From RGIG995 sp045635765 (lineage in GTDB: Bacteria; Bacillota; Clostridia; Oscillospirales; UBA644): a DNA stretch of 64,000 nt. Shown here in pieces: positions 49,818 through 58,381 of this stretch (position 1 is the stretch's first letter; each line of letters opens with the position of its first letter). Under the pieces are notes generated by a model. It had not been told where the DNA came from. It saw nothing but the letters and a program-made list of their open reading frames with translations, and searched no databases. The stretch is taken from NCBI GenBank assembly GCA_045635765.1, contig JAZTWH010000011.1:4511-68510 (forward strand), written 5' to 3'. Both the position numbers and the translations under genes were made by a program.

Positions 49818-51080
49818 ATGGAGTACGAGCAGCGAAACCCACGCGAACGCGAATACGCATATGAAAGCAAGCTGAGTCTGCTTCGGGATACCTTTGCCAA
49901 GGGGCACGTGCCCGTCTCTGTCGTGGCCCTGACCGATTCCATCAGTAAAGTATTTGCACTCGATTCCGAGCTTCCTTTTATGGGTCCTCTGGACCGGGCC
50001 TTGACCTTCCGTCAGTATTACGGAGATCCGGCACCGAAAACCGTGTACAAGGTTTGCGACCGATGGAACCGCTGCTATCTCTATTTTCTCCTCCCCGACG
50101 GAAAAGATTCCACCCTGTTATTTCTGGGTCCCTATCTTTCGGAAAAGCCGTCCTCCTTGCAGACCCTGGAGTTGGCGGAACAAGTGGGAATTTCCCCCAA
50201 GTTTCAACGGTATTTTGATGAATGGTACGCTGCAATTCCCGTGGTCTCCGAGGATAGCAGCTTGTTTTCTCTGCTGGATACCTTTTGTGAACACATTTGG
50301 GACAGCCCGTCCTTTTCTATCGAAGACGTGAATCGGGATGCACGGCTTCCGGCGTCTCCCATCAACGAAGTGGCACGAAGTGATGATTTTGACGGTATTT
50401 TGGTTAATATGAAGGCTATGGAAAATCGCTACCGCTTTGAAAACGAGCTGATGCGGGCCGTCAGCCTGGGCCAACTGCATAAGGAGAGTCAGCTCATCTC
50501 CGCATTTTCCGAATATTCCTTTGAAAAGCGGGCGGCGGACCCTTTACGCAACGCCAAGAATTATTGCATCATCATGAACACGTTGCTTCGGAAGGCCGCG
50601 GAGGGCGGCGGCGTTCATCCGATGTACCTGAACAACGTTTCTTCGGAGTTTGCTTTGAAAATAGAGCAGATGTCGTCCCTTTCCAAGAATTCCGACCTGA
50701 TGGGGGAGATGTTCCGGGGGTACTGCCGGCTGGTCCGCAAACATTCCCTGCGGTCCTATTCTCTTCCCGTTCAAAAAACCGTGCTTCTCATTGATTCGGA
50801 CTTGTCGGCCAATTTGACGTTGCACACTCTGGCAAAACACCAAAGCATCAGCCCGGGCTATCTTGCTACGCTTTTTAAGCGGGAGACGGGGAATACCGTT
50901 TCTCAGTACATTCGGAAAAAACGGATGAAGCACGCGGCCTATCTGTTGGCAACCACCCATTTACAGGTGCAGACCGTGGCCTTGCATTGCGGGATTATGG
51001 ACGTTCAATATTTTTCCAAAATCTTTAAACGGGAGACGGGAAAGACCCCAAAGGAATACCGGGAAACGGTGAAACGCTGA
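49818..51080 (+). CDS. AraC-family transcriptional regulator
   Basis: 420 residues. The C-terminal pair of helix-turn-helix motifs (about 322-418) includes LTLHTLAKHQSISPGYLATLFKR and QTVALHCGIMDVQYFSKIFKR with GKTPKEYR, the AraC signature. The N-terminal 300 residues resemble no sensor I know well; they are of mixed alpha/beta type without membrane segments. The AGGAGGGACC ribosome site precedes the ATG. It lies between the divergent transport/GH2 genes and uxaC, so it is the likely activator of glucuronide use. Confidence 0.85.
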   Translation: MEYEQRNPREREYAYESKLSLLRDTFAKGHVPVSVVALTDSISKVFALDSELPFMGPLDRALTFRQYYGDPAPKTVYKVCDRWNRCYLYFLLPDGKDSTLLFLGPYLSEKPSSLQTLELAEQVGISPKFQRYFDEWYAAIPVVSEDSSLFSLLDTFCEHIWDSPSFSIEDVNRDARLPASPINEVARSDDFDGILVNMKAMENRYRFENELMRAVSLGQLHKESQLISAFSEYSFEKRAADPLRNAKNYCIIMNTLLRKAAEGGGVHPMYLNNVSSEFALKIEQMSSLSKNSDLMGEMFRGYCRLVRKHSLRSYSLPVQKTVLLIDSDLSANLTLHTLAKHQSISPGYLATLFKRETGNTVSQYIRKKRMKHAAYLLATTHLQVQTVALHCGIMDVQYFSKIFKRETGKTPKEYRETVKR

Positions 51081-51121
51081 ACCGTGACGGGATTTGCAAT
51101 CTTTTTTGCAGAAAAATCTCA

Positions 51122-51150
51122 TTGTATCACACCGACTTAAGTGGTATAAT
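51122..51150 (+). promoter_or_regulatory. Promoter of uxaC
   Basis: TTGTAT (51122-51127), 17 bases, TATAAT (51145-51150). The weak -35 fits a gene that needs an activator. Confidence 0.6.
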
Positions 51151-51190
51151 AATGGAATAAGAAAAGAAAACTTTGGAAAAGGTGTATAAT

Positions 51191-52594
51191 ATGAAGCAGT
51201 TTATGGATTCGGATTTTCTGTTGACCACCGAAACGGCAAAGGAGCTTTATCACGACGTTGCCGCATCTCTGCCCATCGTGGACTACCATTGTCACGTATC
51301 CCCCAAGGAGATTTTTGAGGACCGCCACTTTGAGAATATCACCCAGGTCTGGCTGGGAGCAGACCATTACAAATGGCGTATCATGCGTTCCAACGGCGTG
51401 GAAGAGCATTATATTACGGGAGATGCCTCCGACCGGGAAAAATTTCAAAAGTTTGCCGAGACCCTTCCCAAGGCCATCGGCAACCCCATGTACCATTGGT
51501 GTCATATGGAATTGCGTCGGTATTTCGGGTATGACGGGATTCTGAACGGGGAGACCGCCCAAAAGGTCTGGGATTTGACGGCGGAGAAATTGAAGGAAGA
51601 AACCATGGGCGTCCGGGGCTTGATTTCGCAGAGCAACGTTGCTTTTATCGGCACCACCGACGACCCGGTGGATTCTCTGGAGTGGCACGAAAAAATTGCT
51701 CGGGACCCTTCCGTAACGGCCGTAGTGGCCCCCTCCTTCCGTCCCGATAAGGCCCTGAACGTCGACAAGCCCGGCTGGAAGGAATATATGGAGACCCTGT
51801 CCACCCGTTCCGGCGTCTCCATCGACGGCATCGGAGCTTTGAAGGAGGCTCTGACCAAACGAATGGGCTATTTTAACGCCCGCGGATGCCGGGCCAGCGA
51901 CCATGGATTGGACTATGCCGTTTTCCGTCCCGCCGACGAAGAAACGGTAGATGGAATCGTCAAAAAAGGCCTTTCGGGACAGTCGGTCACTGCCGAAGAA
52001 GGGGAGATGCTAAAGACCCATCTTCTTCTGTTCTGTGCCGAAAGCTACGCCCGTCTGGGTTGGGTCATGCAGATTCACTACAACTGCCTTCGAAATCCCA
52101 ATTCCGCCTCCTTCCGGGCCTTGGGCCCCGATACGGGATTTGATATTATCGGCCCCCACAACGGGGGACCGGCCCTGACTCAGCTACTGGATGATCTTCA
52201 CGGGAAAAACGCTCTGCCCCGGACGGTTCTTTACAGCCTTGACGCCGGCGATAACAGCTTTTTGGATACGCTTTTGGGGGCGTTTCAGGGCCCCGGAATC
52301 CCGGGAAAGATCCAACACGGCAGTGCTTGGTGGTTCAACGATCACAAACAGGGCATGATCGACCAAATGGTCAGCCTCGCCAGCCTGAGCCTTTTGGGGA
52401 ATTTCATCGGAATGCTGACCGATTCCCGGAGTTTTTTGAGTTATGCCCGTCACGAATACTTCCGCCGGATTTTGTGCCAACTTTTGGGACGTTGGGTGGA
52501 GGACGGCGAATACCCCAAGGACGAAACTGCCCTTAAGTCCATCGTCCGGGGAATCTGCTACCGAAATGCCGTCCGCTATTTCGATTTGGGTTAA
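51191..52594 (+). CDS. uxaC: Glucuronate isomerase
   Basis: Converts D-glucuronate to D-fructuronate (and galacturonate to tagaturonate). 467 residues from MKQFMDSDFLL, the family start, after AAAAGG. Conserved features are LPIVDYHCHVSPKEIFED (metal-binding His-x-His, about 32-37), the MQIHYNCLRN segment, the IGPHNGG and WWFNDHKQGMIDQM segments and LTDSRSFLSYARHEYFRR. First enzyme of the uronate pathway encoded in this operon. Confidence 0.95.
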   Translation: MKQFMDSDFLLTTETAKELYHDVAASLPIVDYHCHVSPKEIFEDRHFENITQVWLGADHYKWRIMRSNGVEEHYITGDASDREKFQKFAETLPKAIGNPMYHWCHMELRRYFGYDGILNGETAQKVWDLTAEKLKEETMGVRGLISQSNVAFIGTTDDPVDSLEWHEKIARDPSVTAVVAPSFRPDKALNVDKPGWKEYMETLSTRSGVSIDGIGALKEALTKRMGYFNARGCRASDHGLDYAVFRPADEETVDGIVKKGLSGQSVTAEEGEMLKTHLLLFCAESYARLGWVMQIHYNCLRNPNSASFRALGPDTGFDIIGPHNGGPALTQLLDDLHGKNALPRTVLYSLDAGDNSFLDTLLGAFQGPGIPGKIQHGSAWWFNDHKQGMIDQMVSLASLSLLGNFIGMLTDSRSFLSYARHEYFRRILCQLLGRWVEDGEYPKDETALKSIVRGICYRNAVRYFDLG

Positions 52595-52900
52595 CTCAAG
52601 TCCGCCAATGGGAATGGAGCTATACCCCGTTTGCCGTTTTGTTTTAGAACCTAATCGCAATTGGTTTTACAACTCAGTGGCCACACGTTTTATAACTCAA
52701 TTGCCATCCGTTTACGGCTCAAACGCATTGGTTTACAACTCAATTGCCATCCGCTTACGGCTCAATTAACATTTTGTTTTCGGCTCAAACGTAATTGATT
52801 TTACAACTCAATCGACATTGGTTTTACAACTCAATTGCAATTCGTTTTACAGCTCCATCGTAATTTCGTTTTACTCAGTTGCAATTCTGTTGCATTCAAT
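52592..52900. repeat. About 11 units of a 22-25 base array between uxaC and uxuA
   Basis: Units such as TTTACAACTCAATTGCCATC alternate with TTTACGGCTCAAACGCATTG. The sequence at the uxaC stop (GGTTAACTCAAGTCCGCCAATG) resembles one unit, with TTAACTCAA in place of ACAACTCAA, so the array may have begun at the stop codon, although the copies no longer keep it. No gene in this stretch. Confidence 0.8.
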
Positions 52901-52954
52901 TGAAATTTGAATTTGAACCTGAAGGTTTTACGCAAGAAAAGGAGGAATTTGGCC

Positions 52955-54040
52955 ATGCAAATGACATTCCGTTGGTACGGAGAGGGGAATGACAAGATTA
53001 CCCCCGCCGACATCAAGCAGATTCCGGGGGTTACGGGCCTGGTCTGGGCGTTGCACGATAAGATGCCCGGCGAAGTCTGGCCGGTAGAGGAGATTGCCCG
53101 GGTGCAGAAACAGCTGGAACCCTACGGATTTAACATGGACGTGGTGGAATCGGTGAACGTCCACGACGATATTAAGATCGGGCTTCCCACGCGGGATCGG
53201 TATATTGAGAATTATAAGCAGACCATCCGAAATCTTTCTCAGTTTGGCGTGAAGGTCATTTGCTACAATTTCATGCCCGTCTTCGACTGGACCCGCAGTA
53301 ATTTATTTCATCCCGTGGGAGACGGCTCCACGGCTCTTTTCTATGAAAAGAACATGATCCAGACCGATTACAACGCCATGGCCCAGTATATTTTGGATTT
53401 TACGGAAAAATATAATATGAGCTTCCCCGGTTGGGAGCCGGAACGAATGGCAAAGCTGGATGAATTGTTTCATGCGTACGCTGAGGTGGATCACGAAACG
53501 CTGTGGGCGAATTTGAAATACTTTTTGCAAGCCGTTATGCCCACCTGTCGGGAGTGCCATATTAAAATGGCCATTCATATGGACGACCCCCCGTGGGACA
53601 TTTTCGGCCTGCCCCGGTTGTTGGTCAACGAGGAAACTATCGACCGTTTCCTTAACATGGTGGACGATGAATACAACTGCCTGACCCTTTGCTCCGGGTC
53701 CTTGAACGCAGACCCGAAGAACAATGTGGCGGACATCATCCGCAAGCACTGCGACCGCATCGCCTTTGCCCATATCCGCAACGTCAAGCATTTTGAGAAC
53801 GGCGATTTTTCCGAGGCCAGCCACCGGGATTGCGACGGGGATACGGGAATTTTGGAAATTCTGCGGGCGTACCACGACTGCGGTTATCAAGGGTATATCC
53901 GTCCCGACCACGGCCGGCATCTTTGGCGCGAAGGCCCCGGCACGGTCCGTCCCGGATATGGTCTTTACGACCGGGCCCTGGGAATTATGTATATGCTGGG
54001 CTGTTGGGATATGTTGGACCGGCTGAAGGGAAAAAAATAA
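52955..54040 (+). CDS. uxuA: Mannonate dehydratase
   Basis: Dehydrates D-mannonate to 2-keto-3-deoxygluconate. 361 residues from MQMTFRWYGEGNDKITP, after AGGAGG. The TIM-barrel metal enzyme shows the UxuA motifs WALHDKMPGEVW, VICYNFMPVFDWTRS, KMAIHMDDPPW, GSLNADPKNN and HIRNVKHFENGDFSEASH. Third step of the pathway, next to uxaC and uxuB. Confidence 0.95.
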   Translation: MQMTFRWYGEGNDKITPADIKQIPGVTGLVWALHDKMPGEVWPVEEIARVQKQLEPYGFNMDVVESVNVHDDIKIGLPTRDRYIENYKQTIRNLSQFGVKVICYNFMPVFDWTRSNLFHPVGDGSTALFYEKNMIQTDYNAMAQYILDFTEKYNMSFPGWEPERMAKLDELFHAYAEVDHETLWANLKYFLQAVMPTCRECHIKMAIHMDDPPWDIFGLPRLLVNEETIDRFLNMVDDEYNCLTLCSGSLNADPKNNVADIIRKHCDRIAFAHIRNVKHFENGDFSEASHRDCDGDTGILEILRAYHDCGYQGYIRPDHGRHLWREGPGTVRPGYGLYDRALGIMYMLGCWDMLDRLKGKK

Positions 54041-54164
54041 GACCCAAAAGGGCCTTTTCATTGCCAAATAATTGAAATTTTGTGGAATAAATCGCAAAGC
54101 CGTTCCAATGCTATTGATAGGACGGGGTTTGTGACGTTCTAAAAACAGTTAGGGAAGAGGAGTT

Positions 54165-55019
54165 ATGATGAAACAAAACGTTTTGAATACGGATTTGACC
54201 GGGAAGGTGGCGGTGGTTACCGGTGCCGGCGGAGTTTTGTGCAGCTATTTTGCCAAGGTTCTGGCTCGGGCCGGGGCAAAGGTGGCCCTGTTGGACATCA
54301 ACGAAGACGCCGCCCGGACCTACGCCGAGGAAATTGCGGCCGAGGGCGGAATCGCCAAGGCCTTTGCCTGCAATGTGTTGGATAAGGCCGCTTGCTACGC
54401 CGTGGCCGATCAGGTTGCGGCCGACCTTGGACCTTGCGATATTCTGGTCAACGGTGCCGGCGGAAACAATCCCCGGGCCACCACCGACAAAGAATATTTT
54501 GAGTTAGGGGATATTGACGCAGAGACCAAGTCCTTCTTCGATCTGGAATCGGAAGGGGTCGGCTTCGTCTTTAATCTCAACTTCCTGGGCACCCTCATCC
54601 CCACCCAGGCCTTTGCCCGGCAGATGGTGGGGAGGGAAGGATGCAATATCCTGAATATTTCGTCCATGAACGCCTATACGCCTTTGACCAAAATTCCGGC
54701 CTATTCCGGGGCGAAGGCCGCCATTTCCAATTTTACCCAATGGCTGGCCGTCCATTTTTCCAAGGTGGGGATTCGGGTCAATGCCATTGCCCCCGGGTTC
54801 TTTTCTACCCAGCAGAACGCCAAGCTTCTGTTTCGCGATGACGGAACCCCCACGGCCCGGACCGGGAAGATCCTTGCCGCCACCCCCATGGGACGGTTTG
54901 GAGAAAGCGAAGAGCTGGAGGGCGGTCTTTTATTCCTTTTAGACAACCAAGCCGCAGGCTTTATTACCGGAGTGGTCCTGCCTATTGACGGCGGATTCTC
55001 CGCATATTCAGGAGTGTGA
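54165..55019 (+). CDS. uxuB: Fructuronate reductase (D-mannonate oxidoreductase), SDR type
   Basis: 284-residue NAD(P)-dependent short-chain dehydrogenase: Gly-rich loop VVTGAGGVLCSYFAK, NGAGGNNP, catalytic Ser in ISSMNAYTPL, and YSGAK with the Tyr-x-x-x-Lys pair. The long insertion with NNPRATTDKEYFELGD and the GFFSTQQNAKLLF segment match the SDR-type mannonate oxidoreductase found in Bacillus and Clostridia instead of the classical UxuB. It reduces fructuronate to mannonate between the UxaC and UxuA steps. GAGGAG precedes the ATG. Confidence 0.87.
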   Translation: MMKQNVLNTDLTGKVAVVTGAGGVLCSYFAKVLARAGAKVALLDINEDAARTYAEEIAAEGGIAKAFACNVLDKAACYAVADQVAADLGPCDILVNGAGGNNPRATTDKEYFELGDIDAETKSFFDLESEGVGFVFNLNFLGTLIPTQAFARQMVGREGCNILNISSMNAYTPLTKIPAYSGAKAAISNFTQWLAVHFSKVGIRVNAIAPGFFSTQQNAKLLFRDDGTPTARTGKILAATPMGRFGESEELEGGLLFLLDNQAAGFITGVVLPIDGGFSAYSGV

Positions 55020-55023
55020 TCTT

Positions 55024-55578
55024 ATGGAAAAATTCGTCCCCGTAGTCGTTATCAAAGAGTTGTCTGAGACCGACAAAATTTTGACCGCGTTGAAAAATCA
55101 CGGCATCAACTGTGCCGAGATTACCTTCCGGACTTCTTGTGCCGCCCAGGCCATTGCCTACGCCTGCAAGAACTATCCCGAGATGTCTATCGGTGCCGGC
55201 ACGGTCATCAACGCCGAGCAGTGTAATGCGGCTCTTCAAGCCGGAGCTCAGTTTATCGTTTCTCCCGGTCTTTCCGTTGCCGTTGCCAGCATCTGCAATG
55301 AGAAAAACATTCCCTACTATCCCGGTTGCGTTACTCCTACGGAGATTATGCAGGCCCTGGAGCTGGGTATTACGACCGTAAAATTTTTCCCCGCCAACGT
55401 GTACGGCGGTCTGAAGGCCCTGAAGGCTCTCTCCGCACCCTTCCCCCAGGTCAAATTCATCCCCACCGGCGGGGTGGACCGGAGCAACATCGACGAGTTC
55501 TTGGCCTTCGATAAAATTGCGGCCATCGGCGGAAGCTTCTTTGTGAAGGAAGCCCTGGAAAAGATGGAAAATCAATAA
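55024..55578 (+). CDS. kdgA: 2-dehydro-3-deoxyphosphogluconate aldolase (KDPG aldolase)
   Basis: 184-residue class I aldolase that cleaves KDPG to pyruvate and glyceraldehyde-3-phosphate. Motifs: VPVVVIKELS, catalytic Glu in AEITFRTSCA, GAGTVINAEQ, ISPGL-type FIVSPGLS, the Schiff-base Lys in TTVKFFPAN, and IPTGGVDRSNI. The ATG follows AGGAG inside the end of uxuB. It overlaps the next gene by one base (TAATG). Confidence 0.94.
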   Translation: MEKFVPVVVIKELSETDKILTALKNHGINCAEITFRTSCAAQAIAYACKNYPEMSIGAGTVINAEQCNAALQAGAQFIVSPGLSVAVASICNEKNIPYYPGCVTPTEIMQALELGITTVKFFPANVYGGLKALKALSAPFPQVKFIPTGGVDRSNIDEFLAFDKIAAIGGSFFVKEALEKMENQ

Positions 55579-56813
55579 TGGCATTGCACGTTTTAGACGA
55601 GGCAAACCGTTGTCTTGAATGTAAAAATCCAGCCTGTCGCAAGGGCTGTCCCATCAACACCCCCATCCCCGACGCGATCAAGATGTTAAAGGAAAACCGG
55701 CTGGACGAGGCCGGAAAAATGCTCTTTGAAAACAATCCCCTTACCACGGTTTGCAGTCTGATCTGCAATCATGAAAAGCAGTGCGAGGGGCATTGTGTTT
55801 TGGCAAGAAAGGGCAATCCCGTGCATTTTTCTGCCATCGAAAGCTATATTTCCAACGCCTACGCCCCCAAAATGGTGGAGGGCCCCCGGGTCTCCAACGG
55901 TATGAAGGTGGCCATCGTCGGGTCCGGCCCTGCGGGCCTTACCATTGCCATCCTTTTGGCCCGGTACGGCTATCAGATCACGATTTTTGAGAGCAAGGAC
56001 AAACTCGGCGGAATCTTGAGATACGGGATCCCGGAATTTCGGCTTCCCAAGAGCGTTTTGGACGATTTTCAGTATCGGCATATTGAATTAAAAGGGATTC
56101 GGATCCGGCCCAACATCCGCATCGGCGACGCCATCGGGATCGACGATCTGTTCCGTGATGGGTATAAGGCAATCTTTATCGGCACTGGAGTATGGCGGGC
56201 TAACACTCTGCATATCAAAGGGGAGACCCTTGGCAACGTTCACTATGCCATCGATTATCTCAAAAATCCCGGCGTTTACAAGCTGGGGGACCGGGTGACC
56301 ATCATTGGCGCCGGAAATGCCGCGATGGACGTGGCCCGGACCGTCATTCGCAATGGGAGCAGAAATGTTACGTGCTTTTCCATCAGCAAGCAGGTTGCGG
56401 CCAGCGATTACGAATTCAAATACGCCAAACTGGAAGGCGTAAAATTTGAATACAACCGAAAACCGGTGGAAATTTTGGATGACGGCGTTCTGTTCCGTGC
56501 CGTGGCGGAGGATGGGGAGGGCAACTACACGGAAATCGAAGGCAGTGACGTCTTTTATCCCTCTTCGTCGGTCATCATCGCCATCAGTCAGGGCCCGAGA
56601 AACGTAATCGTTTCCTCAACCACGGGCCTTGAGGTTAATGAACGGGGTCTGTTGCGTGCCGATGAATACGGCAACACCAGCCGTCCCGGCGTCTTTGCTT
56701 CCGGTGATGTGGTCAACGGTGCCCGAACCGTGGTGGAGGCCGTGGCCCGCAGTAAGATTGTGGCGGAAACCATGCATCAATATATGAAAAACTTAAAAGA
56801 GAATGGAGAGTAA
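55578..56813 (+). CDS. GltD-like FAD/NAD(P) oxidoreductase with N-terminal iron-sulfur domain
   Basis: 411 residues. The N-terminal domain has Cys motifs of the GltD-type 4Fe-4S domain (CLECKNPACRKGCPINTPIP and CSLICNHEKQCEGHC). Then come the FAD-binding VAIVGSGPAGLTIAILLARYG with GGILRYGIPEFRLPK, the NAD(P)-binding VTIIGAGNAAMDVARTV and the C-terminal FASGDVVNGARTVVEAVA. This is the build of glutamate synthase small subunits and related electron-transfer subunits. No large GltA-type subunit is nearby. It overlaps kdgA and precedes kdgK, so it belongs to the uronate operon, where its role is unclear; it may rebalance NADH/NADPH or feed electrons to an unknown partner. Confidence 0.82.
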   Translation: MALHVLDEANRCLECKNPACRKGCPINTPIPDAIKMLKENRLDEAGKMLFENNPLTTVCSLICNHEKQCEGHCVLARKGNPVHFSAIESYISNAYAPKMVEGPRVSNGMKVAIVGSGPAGLTIAILLARYGYQITIFESKDKLGGILRYGIPEFRLPKSVLDDFQYRHIELKGIRIRPNIRIGDAIGIDDLFRDGYKAIFIGTGVWRANTLHIKGETLGNVHYAIDYLKNPGVYKLGDRVTIIGAGNAAMDVARTVIRNGSRNVTCFSISKQVAASDYEFKYAKLEGVKFEYNRKPVEILDDGVLFRAVAEDGEGNYTEIEGSDVFYPSSSVIIAISQGPRNVIVSSTTGLEVNERGLLRADEYGNTSRPGVFASGDVVNGARTVVEAVARSKIVAETMHQYMKNLKENGE

Positions 56814-56816
56814 AAA

Positions 56817-57839
56817 ATGGCAAGAGTAATTACCTTCGGCGAAATCATGCTTCGCCTTGCCCCCGACGGATACTACCGTTTCTTTCAAAATGACGTAATG
56901 CAGGCAACCTTTGGCGGCGGAGAGGCAAACGTGGCCGTTTCCCTGGCCAATTACGGAATGGACAGGGTTTACGTGACCAAATTACCCAAGCACGCCATCG
57001 GTCAGGCGGCGGTCAACTCCCTGCGGTATTTCGGGGTGGACACCTCGAAGATCGTCCGGGGCGGGGACCGCGTGGGAATTTATTTCCTGGAAAAGGGTGC
57101 CTCTCAGCGGGGCTCCGTTTGTATTTACGACAGGGCCCACTCCTCCATCGCAGAAGCCCGGTGCGGGGATTTCGATTGGGATGCAATCTTCGACGGTGCC
57201 GATTGGTTCCACTTTACGGGGATCACTCCGGCCCTGGGACAGAACGTTGCCGATCTTTGCCTGGAAGCCTGCAAGGCCGCAAAGGCAAAGGGCGTGAAGA
57301 TCTCCTGTGACCTGAACTACCGGGGCAAGCTCTGGACCAGAGACCGGGCAAGAGCCACTATGACCGAGCTGTGCAAATACGTGGACGTCTGCATCTCCAA
57401 CGAAGAGGACGCAAAGGACGTCTTTGGCATTGAAGCAGAGGGTACGGATATTTACGGCGGCAAGCTGAACCACGAAGGATACAAATCCGTGGCAAAGCAG
57501 TTGGCCGAGAAGTTCGGATTCGAAAAGGTCGCCATTACGCTGCGTTCTTCCATTTCTGCCAGCGACAACGACTGGGCCGCAATGTTGTACGACGGAGAAA
57601 ATTATTGCTTCTCCAAGACCTACCACCTGCACATCGTGGACCGGGTGGGGGGCGGCGACTCCTTCGGCGGCGGTTTGATTTACTCCATTCTGTCCGGCAA
57701 GGACACCCGGCAGGCCATTGAATTTGCCGTAGCGGCCTCGGCCCTCAAGCACTCCGTGGAGGGGGACTACAACCGGGTCGGCGTTTCGGAAGTGGAAAAA
57801 CTGGCCGGCGGCGACGGAAGCGGCCGGGTCCAGAGATAA
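56817..57839 (+). CDS. kdgK: 2-keto-3-deoxygluconate kinase (PfkB family)
   Basis: Phosphorylates KDG to KDPG. 340 residues of the ribokinase fold: N-terminal VITFGEIMLRLAPDG, GGGEANVAVSLANYG, SCDLNYRGKLW in the middle and the catalytic DRVGGGDSFGGGLIYSIL (Asp general base). The FGGGEANVA and YYRFFQ features suit KdgK. Last gene of the operon and followed by a terminator. It completes the route from glucuronate to KDPG. Confidence 0.92.
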   Translation: MARVITFGEIMLRLAPDGYYRFFQNDVMQATFGGGEANVAVSLANYGMDRVYVTKLPKHAIGQAAVNSLRYFGVDTSKIVRGGDRVGIYFLEKGASQRGSVCIYDRAHSSIAEARCGDFDWDAIFDGADWFHFTGITPALGQNVADLCLEACKAAKAKGVKISCDLNYRGKLWTRDRARATMTELCKYVDVCISNEEDAKDVFGIEAEGTDIYGGKLNHEGYKSVAKQLAEKFGFEKVAITLRSSISASDNDWAAMLYDGENYCFSKTYHLHIVDRVGGGDSFGGGLIYSILSGKDTRQAIEFAVAASALKHSVEGDYNRVGVSEVEKLAGGDGSGRVQR

Positions 57840-57856
57840 AATCAAGCAACTTAATG

Positions 57857-57892
57857 CCGGGGGCTTACGAAAAGGTGTGCCCTCGGTTTTTT
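57857..57892 (+). terminator. Terminator of the uronate operon
   Basis: CCGGGGGC/GCCCTCGG (57857-57864 with 57879-57886), then six T. Confidence 0.8.
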
Positions 57893-57970
57893 CTTTGTAT
57901 CTTATCCGAAGGAAAAAGAATTGCAATTATTTTTAAATGTAAAAAAAATGTGAACAGTGGAAAAAATCCC

Positions 57971-57999
57971 TTGACAAATCATGGAAACAAGAGTATAAT
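57971..57999 (+). promoter_or_regulatory. Promoter of the feo operon
   Basis: TTGACA (57971-57976), 17 bases, TATAAT (57994-57999). Confidence 0.8.
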
Positions 58000-58007
58000 A
58001 ACAAATG

Positions 58008-58023
58008 GTTAGTTTATGCTAAC
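58008..58023 (+). promoter_or_regulatory. Operator-like palindrome at the feo transcription start
   Basis: GTTAG-tttatg-CTAAC lies a few bases after the -10 box. The half-sites resemble those of DtxR-type iron or manganese repressors (TTAG...CTAA). Placement suits repression of iron uptake by a metal-loaded repressor, which is an inference. Confidence 0.45.
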
Positions 58024-58051
58024 TCCAAAAAACACAAGCAAGGTGACGGGT

Positions 58052-58264
58052 ATGACGTTAATGGAAGCCAAAGAAGGAACCGAATATATCATCCGTGCCA
58101 TTGAGACCGGCGATGAGGAATTGAATTCCTTCCTGTTTTCCCTCGGTTGCTACAGCGGGGAGCCTATTACGGTAATTTCCCACCGAAAGGGCGGTTGCGT
58201 GGTTTCCATCAAAGACGGCCGTTACAACATCGACCGTCCGTTGGCGGAAGCGATTTTAATTTAA
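58052..58264 (+). CDS. feoA: Ferrous iron transport protein FeoA
   Basis: 70-residue SH3-like cytoplasmic partner of FeoB: MTLMEAKEGTEYIIRAIETG, SLGCYSGEPITVISHRKGG and the C-terminal PLAEAILI. The ATG at 58052 has AAGG 9 bases upstream. An ATG at 58016 overlaps the operator-like palindrome and is unlikely. First gene of the feo operon. Confidence 0.88.
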   Translation: MTLMEAKEGTEYIIRAIETGDEELNSFLFSLGCYSGEPITVISHRKGGCVVSIKDGRYNIDRPLAEAILI

Positions 58265-58381
58265 AAAAGAAAAAGGCAACGGACGATTTTTTTTCACCGC
58301 AAGTTAGCGAAGGGTAACTCTCAGAAAAACCCTTCCCCATTCCATAGAAAAGCATCCCATCAATCATCAGGAGGAACAGAC

